Positions 1 to 10,900 of a DNA stretch of 64,000 nucleotides are shown piece by piece. The stretch comes from Mallotus nudiflorus. Its lineage: Eukaryota > Streptophyta > Magnoliopsida > Malpighiales > Euphorbiaceae. Numbering within the stretch: position 1 is the stretch's first letter; every line of letters begins with the position of its first letter. The DNA is taken from assembly GCA_947683625.1 (NCBI GenBank), contig CANTUR010000156.1:2170001-2234000 (forward strand). Reading direction: 5' to 3'. The position numbers and the translations under genes were made by a program. The notes below the pieces were generated by a model. It had not been told where the DNA came from. It was given only the letters and a program-made list of their open reading frames with translations, and did not search any database.

Positions 1-8
1 AAAAAAAC

Positions 9-1654
9 ATGCTTCTTTCTTCCCTCATTCAAGATTTTAAAAGACTACCTACCACTACACCTCACCATATTCTTCAGAAGGTGAGATGCTTCTTGTTGAT
101 ATTACTTAGCACTACTCTCTTTTGCAAGACTGGTCATAAGGTTAGCATAGCTCTTCTTAGTCCCCTTCAAGATCTTACTATGGTCGCTACTTTAGATTGG
201 GGATCAACGGTGCTTGCTTATCTGTACTATAGATTGGATACTGTTTGCAGAGGCACTGTGATGATGTGCGGTTTCTAGCATGTCTTGTACATGTCTCCTA
301 TCCTTGTCAACTTTACTTATTTTCATATTCTCCTTCTTATTTCTTTCATCTCCTCTCTTTCAGATTCAGGGCATTGAGATTTGAGTGATCTGAGGCTTTA
401 GTGCCATTAGCTTTGATAGGAGTCTTCCACTGATGCAGAGGTGGGGTTCCTCTCATCTTGCTAGCATTAGGCATGACTTGTAGACTTATAGAGATCATTT
501 GAACTCCTTAGAGTGGGACCTAGTAAGGCAAATTTGATCTTTAGTATTTCATTAATTGTAAAAGTTCAATAAACTTAAATAAACAAGTTTACAGGTCATA
601 TTAGATTGGTTGGCTGGTGCTGAAGACATTGAGTGATATGATTTTATGATAGAAATTGTGAGGCTTAAGACTATGAGAGTTTTGCTCCTTGGTTATGGCT
701 GCCAAATGTGGTATCTTAGTGAGCGTGTTTGTCATTGGCATATGGGACCTTCCAAGAGGTGTGTTCCTTATTCTATTCCCTCCTCGATGTTACAGAGTAG
801 CAGTATGACTAGTCCCGATCTCAAAGTAGCTCTTGAGGGATATGAGGCTTGGACTCTTCTCGAGCATTCACATCATTATCGCGGGTACATTCAAGAGAAT
901 CTCCTAGAGCAAGTTCATACAAACCCAGCTAAGGTATGCTTTCTATCACTACTTTATTTCATCTCTTTCATCCCTTCATATGACGTTCAATTCTTGCACA
1001 GATTAAAGGAGTCCCTGATGCTACCATGGGGGCGACTGAGGATAATACCAAGGAGACTGAGCAGGAGGTTGAGCCTGCTCTTCATAGTAAGGTTGCTCAT
1101 GGTGATACTTCCTCGAGTACTATTTTAGGCAATGTTCCTCCCTTTGATAAGTCCATGTATTATTAGGTTCCCATGGTGCAGACTCCTGTTAAGCGGCATA
1201 TGCACTTTGATGCGGCTCAGATTCCTAGTTTCTCTCCTCTTGATGCTTCACATGTGAGTTTGATTTGCATTTCCAACCCTGCACAAACTAGCACTTGTTG
1301 TTAAATTAGTAAACTCCATTTTACAAGTCCTTAAGACACAGGCAGAGTATTTTTATGGTCTTGCCTCTTCCCAGAGCTTATTTACTATGTAGATTACATA
1401 TACTTGAAGGGTTAGTATTTTCAGCAAATATGCAAATGTATGCATGTTATGTATGATATGTATGATTCTAACTATTCTAAATGCAACAGAGTTATGCAGG
1501 GGATCTTGAGTGTAAGAATGAGAGGCTTCGATGATAACTTACTGGTCTTGACTTTAATAGTCATGATGTCGGGACTTCTATGCCTCTAGATCAGAGTGAC
1601 GATCCAATTAGAGGATGGAGCCCTTGGCCAGATACTGGAGTTCAGGATGACTAA
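9..1654 (+). pseudogene. Plant mobile domain (PMD, aminotransferase-like) gene, partial and decayed
   Basis: The first exon-like stretch (about 9-280) reads as the PMD core: a hydrophobic segment ending LLSTTLF, a short linker, then LDWGSTVLAYLYYRL, matching the family's G-x-x-LF ... L..WGsaaLAyLYreL pattern. A second piece (about 400-530) gives a W-rich YRDHLNSLEWDP motif, and a third (about 600-930) a YLSERVCHWHMGP motif that fits the dRVxRQ(F/H)G region. Further pieces follow after GT..AG-like boundaries near 932/1000 and 1254/1488, with an acidic C-terminus ending in a stop at 1652-1654. The N-terminal half lies off the window. At least one in-frame stop (near 1162) and several frame changes show decay. 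PMD proteins occur both as host genes (MAIN/MAIL) and as transposon cargo. Position next to the integrase of A, antisense to it, favours the cargo reading. Confidence 0.65.
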
Positions 1655-2189
1655 TTTTCTTTAGGACTTGTTGTTAACATGATTGTACTTTGGATGCTTT
1701 AGAATTGTTTCCTTATATGGGTGAATTTCAAACCTTTATTTTAAACCAAACCCCTTTTTTTGGCTAGAAATGCTAGAAATCTAATCAGCATCCTAGATTT
1801 CTGATCAAAAATCTAGAATTTTGATTGGATTTTTAGAATTTTGTTTGGGAATTCCTCCCTTATCCTACATATTTACCTATTTCGACTCGAATTCGGTTAA
1901 AAAATTACTGAAAGAAATCCTAATCCTCTCGATTCAAAAATGATTGAAACAAATCCTAATCCTCTCCATCTTCTAAAAACCCAACCAAGAAAATCCTAAT
2001 CCCCCTCTACATCATCTTTTGAAGCTATTTCAGAGTCACAAATGAGTGTATTGTGCATTCTCTTTATCATGACATAAGCAACTCTTAGCCTAATGAAAAA
2101 ATTTCTGTGAACATGAACGGAGATGATTGGAACTGAGTGCTACCTTTTCATGCTAAATCCTTGAAGTCCCTTTAACACCTAAAAATAGA
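1655..2189. other. Spacer between the PMD and DUF7745-like genes
   Basis: No coding signal was recognised. The stretch contains a short run of imperfect TCTAGAATTTTGAT-like repeats near 1775-1850 and otherwise AT-rich sequence. It may hold the 3' end of the PMD gene and the 5' part of the next one. Confidence 0.4.
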
Positions 2190-3270
2190 TAGTAATTTCT
2201 TACGTGCTACTACCACATTCTAGGATGCTAAGGATCATGTATTTAGATTCAATGGATAAGAGTTATGTCCATTAATTAAGGAATTTTCTGCTATTCTTGA
2301 ATGTTCATTAGATTCAACCACTGTAAGTTCTCTCCCTGGTCTTGTGATGGAATTTCCCAATAGACTAGTAACATTTTTTTTATATGCCCTTAAGTGTCAT
2401 CTACATGCATGCACACAATGTTGGTACTATTACTCTTCCTTTTTTATTACCTCTTATGATGCTAGGGACAAGAACAATGCTGCTTGGATCAAAACTATCA
2501 TCTTCTGCTTGTATGCTCAATTTCTGCTAGTGTCTTCTCATGGAGATGCTGATGTAAGAATTATCAGTATCTTAGAACAAGTAAAAATTAGAGCTAATCC
2601 TATATTTGTCATCCTTGCTGAAACTATCATTGGGTTAGAGGTTCAGAATCGTCTCTCAGGCAGTTTGCTTCTCCTTCAAGTATGTAACCCTTTTTTTTGT
2701 CTAAGCTGCCCTCTCGAGTTTTCAACTTAGCCTTTTTTTTATATTTGGTTATAGGAGAAGTTGAGTCTGCTTAATGCTCCCCCTAATGCCTTAATTTATT
2801 AACCTTATCATTTACAATCTCGTCCTTTAAAGATAAAGGACAAGCATGCTATAAATTAATGGATTGATTAGATGAAAGGCCTTGCTAATACTTAAATTAC
2901 TTGGATTTGTCCTTAGTGGAGATTGAAATCCATGACCATCAACCTGTATGACTATTGTGTTCCTATTCGTGGGTTGCACTTTTTGACCTTTCTTTCTCCC
3001 TCATGCCTTTGTCGTCAGTATGGTCATCCTAATTCATTGTGGTTGTTATAACTAACTTTGAAGGCTTCCCTCTCATACAGGATTTTCTGGACAAAGTGAT
3101 GAACTTGTGGCCCCACAGAGCTTTAGAGCGGCATATGCACTGGAACACAGACATGACTACTAATGATGACTACAAAGCTTAGGTTGTCATGCAATCTACA
3201 GAACCACTAGAATTTACTAGCTATAAAAGGACTTGAGTGTTATTAAATGAGTCACAAAAGAAAAAATAGA
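2190..3270 (+). pseudogene. DUF7745-like plant protein gene, decayed
   Basis: Around 2236-2330 the sequence reads VFRFNG-stop-ELCPLIKEFSAIL, which fits the VFrFg..ELCPTiEEFsAiLG signature of the plant DUF7745 family. Downstream, 2470-2680 gives a WIKTIIFCLYAQFLLVSS stretch and then NPIFVILAETIIGLE, matching the family's lYgLvLFP ... NPvpaILAETyrSL block. A probable intron starts at 2682 (AAG/gtatgt) and ends near 2755. Later pieces (2755-3240) carry many stops. I recognise the family from memory of its conserved blocks and could not search for it. The gene runs opposite to the integrase of element A, only about 400 bp beyond it, and in the same direction as the PMD gene. Confidence 0.5.
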
Positions 3271-3683
3271 AACAATAATAGTAGTCTCATAAGTCTAATT
3301 TCTTATGTTTTATTTTTCCTTCAAGCCTTCATATTTTGTAATAAAGATAGAATATGAAACATTTAATAGAAATATTATCTCAATTTATTTAATTAATTAG
3401 GGCAAAAATGTCTACATTTAATACATCATATGACATAACTCCTGTTATTAGCTAGTCCTTTTGGATTTTCTAACTAAACATTGTTCCTCACTTTTGTTTC
3501 CCGAATTTCTGCCTGATCAGCCCTTTGCGAGTTTTGAGACCAGCGGGATCACTTTTTTTTTTATTCCCTTACTTTTGCCTGCTAGCCCTTTGTGAGTTTT
3601 CTGAATAGCGAGAATGTTTTAACTTTTTCCTGACTAGCCTTTTTAGGTTTTCTAGCTAGCGAACCTTTTATTTATGGTAGTAT
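3271..3683 (-). other. Non-coding tail of element A beyond integrase
   Basis: On the minus strand this stretch repeats the pattern gaaaac...aaagggctag...aggcaaaagt two or three times, then becomes AT-rich. Short purine-rich runs of this kind downstream of integrase are familiar from Tat-lineage elements. No 3' LTR follows. Confidence 0.45.
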
Positions 3684-4816
3684 TTCTTAAGATGATCCAA
3701 ATTGATTGGCCCAGTGAACTCATTCCCTTCTAGATCGGATATCTTTGTAGCTCCTTTGGGCAAGATTATTTTGACTGGATATGGTCCTTCCCAATTTGGT
3801 TTGAATTTCCCTCTCAGAACAAACACCATTGCCATTATCTACTTTAATACCATATCTTCAGCTTTTATCTTTCCTGGCTTAACCCTTTTATTGAAAGCTC
3901 TTGCTATCCTCTTCTGATAAATCTAAGTGTGAAATAAAGCATCCATCCTTTTCTCTTATAGAGAGACAAGGTGATCAAATCTTTTTTGTATCCATTCACT
4001 CTCAGGAATTTTTTCTTCCATAATGACTCTCAAAGATTTGATTTCCACCTCTATGGGCAAAAACACTTCACAACCATATACTAACGAGAATGGAGTTTGT
4101 CCCATAGTAGTGCGTGTTGTAGTTCTATATCCCCATAAAGTAAAAGGGAGATATTCAAACCAATCTTTATGCATTTTCACCATCTTGGAGAGAATCTTCT
4201 TTATATTCTTATTACCTGCTTCAACTGCACCATTAGCCTGAGGTCGATAAGGCAAGGACTTATGATGCTCAATCTTGTATCTCTGCAATAATTTAACTAT
4301 TTCTGCCTGGAACTGAACACCATTGTCTGTCACAACATAATATAGGACCCTATATCTATAAATAAGATTCTTTTTAATAAACCTTGCCATCTGTCTAGCC
4401 TTTAAGGTACCAAAGGACTCTACTTCTATCCATCTAGAGAAGTAGTCAATTACAACTACTATATACTTATGCTCGTTCAAAGCAGTTGGTTTTACTTTCC
4501 TTATTATATCTATTCCCCAGGCTATAAAGGGCCAGGGAGATGTTAAACTATTTAGCCTTATAGGGGAAAGATGATTGAGGTTCCCGTGTATTTGACACTG
4601 ATGACATTCTTTCACTACCCAGATACAATCCTTTTCCATGCTTATCCAGTAATACCCTTATTGAACCATTTTCTTTGCAAGAATCATCACATTCATGTGA
4701 GGTCCACAAACTCCTGCATGAATTTCTCTCATTGCTTGTTCTGCCTCATCCTTCTTAAGACATCTTAGCTATATTCCATTCAGCATCCTTCTGTATAATA
4801 TCCCATCATGACTTGC
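3684..4816 (-). pseudogene. Integrase of Tat element A
   Basis: The retroviral-type integrase inserts element cDNA into the genome. The N-terminal H2C2 zinc-binding module is readable at about 4640-4770 (EIHAGVCGPH ... KECHQC). The catalytic core follows in one open frame (3956-4639). It has the first Asp in AWGIDII, the second in VVTDNG, and the Glu in QANGAVEAGNKN, so the D,D-35-E triad is intact. The C-terminal segment (about 3690-3955) contains GKFKPNWEGPYPV, the conserved end of gypsy integrases, but is interrupted by stops near 3920 and 3865. The core being open while its flanks are broken points to recent or mild decay. It follows the archaeal-type RNase H directly, as expected for Tat elements. 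Confidence 0.88.
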
Positions 4817-5401
4817 CTAATGGCATGCAAGGACACGAGGAGCATATCTTTCTTTGAAAGTTGCTTCATCTAGGTATTTCCTTTCTTCAATAAATCTTTG
4901 GATGTCATAGAACCATGGCTTTTCTTCTGGCCCCATCTGGATACTCCTGACTTGTTCCTCACCATAACACGTAGCTTTCATTTTCATTATTACCAAAGGC
5001 TTTATCATTGATCCCATCGGTTTATACCACATTAAAGAAAGTGTTTCCAAGGCATCCGCAATTTGATTCTCATCTCTGGGCAAGTGCATGAAGAGACATT
5101 TAATGAAATTCCTCATTAGCTTTTTCAAATAGCAAATGTAAGGTTTCAACCTCTCTTCTTTCACTTCCCATTCCTTATTAGCCTGACTAATGACTAACAT
5201 GGAATCTCCATAAACCAGTAGGTATTTAACTCCAACCGCTAACATTGCTTCCATGCCGTAGATGCATGCCTTATTCTCAGCCATGTTGTTTATAACCCTG
5301 AAGTCTAATTGCTTGGCCATTGGGATAGTTTCTCCTCCTAGTGTAACAAGGATTACTCCTAGCCTGGCTCCTTTATTATTCACAGCTCCATCAAATTCCA
5401 T
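4817..5401 (-). pseudogene. Archaeal-type RNase H (second RNase H) of element A
   Basis: This is an uninterrupted 194-residue frame. The four acidic catalytic positions of RNase H are visible: Asp in MEFDGAVN, Glu in MAENKACIYG, Asp in VYGDSMLVI, and Asp in ENQIADAL. The layout (FDGAvN, NNmAEnkACIyG, GDSmLVi.Q, lpRdeNqiADAL) is that of the additional aRNH domain known from the Tat lineage, distinct from the normal RT-linked RNase H just upstream (5402-5960). It is therefore the best lineage marker of A. The domain itself has no stop, although the polyprotein around it is broken, so it is listed as part of a pseudogene. Confidence 0.88.
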
Positions 5402-7524
5402 TCACGTTATTCTGTTATTGCTAAATTCTCATCTAGGAACTCTAATTTCATTGCTCATTTCCTTTAACTGCATTCTAGGCCAGAAATTTTGCTACTGTTC
5501 TTTCTTTTATGACCTTAGTGGTGATGTTCTCTATATCAAACTCAATTAGAAGTACCAACCATTGAGACATCTTTTCAGTCAAAGCTGGTGCTTAAAACAT
5601 GTATCTCAAAGGATCTATCTTTGAGACAGCTTATACTTTGTAAGACTGAAAATAATTCCTTAGCTTCTTTGTAGCCCAGCTTATATTGCTAGCCCCTATT
5701 GCCTTTTCCTCTAAAGCCAAATACAAGATTAAACGTTTACCTTAACTCAATGGTCTTAACACAAGCGGGTTAGTAAGGTATTCTTTAATCTTATCGAAGG
5801 TTTTTTAACATTCTTCATTCCATTCCACTGGTTGATTCTTCCTCAAAAGCTTAAAGATCGGATCACAAACCATGGTAAGTCTCGCAATAAATCTGTTGAT
5901 GTACTGCAGTTTTCCAATAAACCCTTGTACTTCTTTCTCCATTCTTAGTGTTGGCATCTTTTAGATGGCTTTAATATTTTTTGGGTCAACTTCTATTCCT
6001 CTGTTGCCAACTATATGCCCTAATAACTTTCCCAAAGTTACCCCAAATATGCATTTCTTCGGATTAAGCCTTAGGTTATTTCTTTCTATTCTCGCTAGGA
6101 ACTTATCCAAAGCCTTAAAGTTTCCCTCTCTTATTTTTGACTTAACCATCATATCGTCAACGTACACTTCCACTTCCTTATGCATCATATCATGAAATAA
6201 GGCAGTGGTTACTCTTAGATAAGTTGCTCCTGCGTTCTTTAAACTGAAGAGCATCACCTTGTAGCAATATGTCCCCTATTCAGTGATAAAAGCAATTGAT
6301 CTGATCTATAATCACCATCATTATTTGATTATAAATTGAGAACCCATCCATGAAGGAGTACATTGCACTAGATGTTGCACTATCGATAATCACATCAATA
6401 TGGGGTAAAAAAAAGTCATCTTTTAGACATGCCTTATTCAGATCTCTGAAGTCTACACACATTCGAACTTTCCATCTTTCTTAGGAACTGGTACTATGTT
6501 TGCCAACCATTGAGGGTATTCCACTACTTCTAAAAAATTAGCTTGGATCTACTTACCGATTTCCTCTTTTATCTTTTCTGTCCACTCTGGCCTCAACCTA
6601 TGGAGTTTTTGCTTAATAGGTTTAACTTCTAGATATATTGGAATGTGATGTTCTAGGATTTCTCTTTCTAGCCCTAAAATATCCTCGTAGGACCAAGCAA
6701 ATATTATCTTTCTTTTTATTAATATTCTCTCAAATTTTTCTTTCTCTTCAGGAGTTAAATCATGTGATATAGAAATGTATTTTGGTTGTTCATTTGTGCC
6801 CATATTTAATGAATCTAATTGAATAGAATTAATTTCAAACATGCATGAACGATCATTATTAAAAAGCATAAGACCATTAGAATCAACATCACACAAGTAA
6901 GCCAAACCATAATTTATATCATTGACCACAGGAAAAATGAAGTTTTCATCCTCAAACAAATCGGATATTATTACATCAGTTTCTTCATAAAAAACATCAC
7001 TAAAACTATTATCAATAATGTTAGCTAAATCCTATGGTGGTTTTTCATTAGGTGGCAGATAGAGCAATTCTTCAATGTCCTCAACTTTCATCTTTTCAGC
7101 AACTATCTTCATCACCTTGTCTTTATTGTCTTGTACTAGCCTCTCAACTATCTACTTTTTGAAGATCTCAAACCTAGGGATATCCACACTAGTTACTTGA
7201 GCAGGCTCCTTTTTCACCTAGATAAAACTTCTGGTTCTTTTGTTTGATAACGTTATCCTTCAGAGGTCCTACATTCCTTAAGAGGTTACTCTCATTGAAA
7301 AACCTTCTCCTTGCTATTTTGCTGCCAAATCCAATCCCACTATAGCCCAATCCTCTTGTATCATCTTGAGTTTTAAAGTCTAGTAATTCTAGGATAACTT
7401 ACTCATCTTTTCCCAATCCTTGTCTAGGTCAATAATTCATCTTCTCAATCATGCCCATAACCCTTGGATCCATCACAATTCCCTTAAAGATCATAGCTAT
7501 TTGGAAACCAGGAGGAATAACTAC
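5402..7524 (-). pseudogene. Reverse transcriptase and first RNase H of element A
   Basis: Reading leftwards, the RT N-terminus (6549-6959) ends in the proline-rich HRLRPEWTEKIKEEI entry to the fingers. It is followed by CVDFRDLNKAC (about 6420-6462), an AMYSFMDGFSIYNQI segment, and the active site VYVDDMMVKS with YVDD encoded at 6153-6164. Then comes the LNPKKCIFGV motif. The catalytic Asp pair is intact, but stops fall near 6460-6548 and after 5960. The normal RNase H region (about 5405-5900) is heavily interrupted. The linker 6961-7524 contains an acidic VEDIEELLYLPPN stretch that is partly mirrored in element B (12590-12660), which is how I place the A insertion point in B. Confidence 0.82.
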
Positions 7525-9963
7525 CTACTTTTGACTATCGATAACTGTGGACATAGTCTTACCCATACTCGCATCTAAAGTTATAACCTCCCCTTCATGT
7601 AGGAACTTCACCTTTTGATGCATAGTGGAAGGCACTCCTCCTAAAATATGATACCAAGGCCTGCCCAACAACAAGGCATAGGTGACAGGAATGTCTAAAA
7701 CAGTGAATCCCACTATTGCTTTTATAGGCCTAATCTTCATATGAGCCACAAATGTTCCCTTTACATTCCTCTTGTTATCATTATAAGCCCTGATTACCAG
7801 GTCTAACTTTGTCAAATCCTCTACCTTCACTCCTAGATTGGGTAGGATCTGTAGTGGGCAAACATCAATTATGGACCCATCATCCACTATCACATAATTG
7901 GTCCTTTTCCCTCTCACTTCAACTAGAATGAACAAGGCCTTATTATGATTCATTCCTTCTACAAGTAAATCTTCATTATAGAAAGTAATAACCCCATGCT
8001 TTTTCTCCATAACCTTAGCTACTATTGCTTCAAGGGTAGTAGAAGTTTTTATGTTCATGTTACCCAGAGCTTTAACTAGAGCTTTTCTGTGGCTACTTGA
8101 GTGCATCAAGAGCTCCCAAATGCTCACATTTGCTTTTGCTTTCTTAAGCTGTTCAAGAATCAGATCATTGCCATGTTCATCTAACTCTTCTCATTCAATA
8201 GCTTCTTCTCTCTCTATAGTTTTCTTTATTGGTTTATAGCCTTTCCCACTTCTGGTGATATGATTGACTTCTGGATTATCAAGCCATACATTATATCTTT
8301 TAGTGCCTTCCTCATCAGAATTGTACCAAATATCAATAGCCTCAATAGTCTGGTCCTTCTTTCCATCTTTCTATACTTCAACCATGCATTTCTCCCTTTT
8401 GACTACCAGCTTTTCATCTTCGAACTCATCACCCCATCCTGTAGGCTTGATTTTTTCAATGGATATATCAAAATAAGGTGGTTTAGAATAAAACACCTTA
8501 TAATCAAACTTGCTTGAGGGTTGACCCAGTAAGTCTTCTACTCGTACCACATCTTTAGGGGCACTAGGAGATTTCTCATCGGCATTAAGTTTTAGATCCT
8601 AAAAAAAGTTTAGCATTTCTTCTTCACTTACTCTTGAGTTGATCATCATAGTTGTTGGAGGTGGCATGTTTCGATAACTTGGGAAAGGATTATTTTGAGT
8701 GTTTCAGTTTGGATTTGATTTCTCAGTGTCTGTGATTTTTTCAGAATCTATGATGTTTTGGATTTTTTGTTTAAGGCTCATGCAAGAATCGGTTAGGTGA
8801 CCAACAACTTGTGAAACTTACAGTAACTGTTTGGGTCAAAGCCAGAGATATTTGGGTTTAGTAGTCTAGTGGGGTTAAAGGTCTAAGGATGCTTTTTTGG
8901 GTGAGATAGTCTAGGACTTTGGATAAAGGTTGGTTGAAGTTTGAGAATCTCCTAGGTTGTTGGATAACATGAACTCCTACAACCCGACTAGTATTTCCTT
9001 GTTGTGTGCCCCCAATTAGGTAATTTCTCACTCTAGTGCTCCTAATGACCTTCTTTTTCTCATTTTTGATCTCTTTAGCTTGCAATCCATCATCGTAGAG
9101 ATCTACAAATGTCTTAGGATTCATCATTTGCAACCTCTCAACCAGATTAGGTAGCACATTTTGGACTATCATCCTAACCTAATCCTTCTTAGCCAGTTTT
9201 TCTTCATTATTCCCGCATTATTCATGAACCTGGTTAGAAAATTCGAGAATGACTCATTTGGCTTCTACTTTATCAGTTCTAGATCCCTAATGGACACTTC
9301 GAGCCTAGTGTTGTAGTCATATTGCTTTAAGAAAGCAGTGCACAGCTCTCTCCATTCTACACGAATAGACTTTTCCAACCCATGATACCAACTGACAGCC
9401 ATGCCCTCCAATGACAGTACAAACAGCTTAGTAACCACGAACATAGGAGCCTTAGTGGTGCTCATGGTAGTTAAGTATTGACTAAGGTGAATTATCGAGT
9501 CCCTAGTACCATCAAACTTCTGCAACTATAGCATCTTGAATTTGTCAAGCAATTTATCCTCCTAGAATTGCAACATATCATCAAAATCAAATGAGCATGT
9601 AATGCCTTTTCCTCTCATCAATTCCTCCATCTTGGACATTTTCTGAGTCAGTGCTTTCATCTGCTTGGATTCCAACTCTTGAACTTACTCCAGTGATTCC
9701 CTTTTTGCCCTTTTAACTATATAACTCTCAACGTCCTCGAGTTTCATTTCCCCAACATTATCATTATTAACAAGTGGTGCATCTACAGTAGGTAGATTGG
9801 TCATAATAGGTGGATTGGCTGTAGGAGGTGCAGCAGTAGTAGGTGGTGGCATCAATATGGCCAAAGCCTGTCTTAACTCATCTTGCATAATCGCTCTCAT
9901 GTCATCCATCAGTGCTCCTTTGACATCCTCTAGGGTCCAGTTTCCTCTTTCATGTTGATCCAT
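7525..9963 (-). pseudogene. Gag-protease polyprotein of element A
   Basis: Gag probably starts at the ATG at 9963 (MDQHERGNWTLEDVK), with a Pro/Ala-rich spacer and then the retrotransposon-gag core (9265-9525; KFDGTRDSIIHLSQYL, LEGMAVSWYHGL, WRELCTAFLKQY). A zinc-knuckle-like YCKFHQVVGHLTDSC is readable near 8775-8820. The aspartic protease region lies in an open frame at 7525-8127. The active-site triplet reads VIVDDGSIIDVCPL, which fits the D-x-G-S form usual in Tat elements, and the second conserved region is ALLLGRPWYHILGGVPST. Stops at about 9684, 9264 and 8857 split the polyprotein. Confidence 0.82.
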
Positions 9964-10880
9964 TTGTTTGACTTGCTTCGGTTATGCAGCTTCTAAGTAG
10001 AGTGGGTTGATAGGACTCATTTCTAGTCTGGTGAGGATCTCTTTCGCAATCGATTGTGGACTCAAATCAGTTCTCACTAGTCTGCCCCCCTTTTGACTCC
10101 AAACACAGGAAGACCCAGATGAATCTATAATGGCTGAAAGGCAAATGTTAGTATGATGCATGAGATGCATGTATGCATGATGCACGTGCTATGCAATAAG
10201 TAGTAAGTAACAAGTTAGGTATACATACATCCTTCCAACCTTATTCCTCCCACACACGTATTCAATGGCGAGTCTCTTTTCCTAGGATTTTTGGTCTTAG
10301 TCTTAATATCAATAGGGGATATCAGGGCCTAACACGTAGGCCAAATCTCTCTTAAAGCAGTTAAAACATAGAAACAATATTTCTAGGTATAAAAGCATAG
10401 CCCCAATCTTTATTAGACCTAATGGGCTTCAAAAGGATGGGCTTGGGCCTTTATAGATAGAAATACCTCATAGTAACATTCATAAGCAATTTGGCTAGAT
10501 CCTAGGGGAAATAACTAAGCCATTATATATGGTTAAGGTCTGGTAAAAAGGTCAAGGTTCCCTTAGCAAGATGCCCTTCTTTAAGACTTGAGTCACAGGC
10601 CAAGGACAGAGGGACCTGACATCCTTTGCAAACTTGAGAGAAGACTACCTCCCTTAAGGACTTGGGTTACAGTCTCTGGTTAGATGAGCTTGGTAATCTC
10701 TCTTGAACCGAGTTAAGGCTAAGAGTGATGGTTAGACAATTTACAATCCCATGAAGTTAGTGGAATCATGGAACCATAAACCAATGCCATCGATTAATAA
10801 GGAGATGTAGAATGAATGCAAGAATAAAATAATAATTAATAAAATAATTATAAAGAGCAAAAGTAGAATCAGTATCTCTT
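9964..10880 (-). other. 5' leader of element A
   Basis: Untranslated region between PBS and gag. It shares recognisable blocks with the leader of element B (15385-16246), for example the cccacacacgt.ttcaat stretch at about 10250 (15610 in B) followed by a tcctaggatttttg-like segment. This confirms that A and B are related families. No ORF of note. Confidence 0.6.
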
Positions 10881-10899
10881 ATCCCCAATGGAGTAGCCA
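10881..10899 (-). other. Primer binding site of element A
   Basis: On the minus strand, one base after the LTR end (…ctaca), the sequence reads TGGCTACTCCATTGGGGAT. Element B has TGGCGACTCCACTAGGGAT in the same place. The two differ only at a few positions, as expected for decayed copies of one PBS. I did not assign the tRNA. Confidence 0.7.
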
Positions 10900-10900
10900 T

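Noticed and set aside
1..3300. Search for the 3' LTR of element A at the left end
   Set aside because: I looked for the conserved last 200 bp, the TGTA..CACCC start and the gacat duplication and found none. The region holds plus-strand PMD and DUF7745-like genes.
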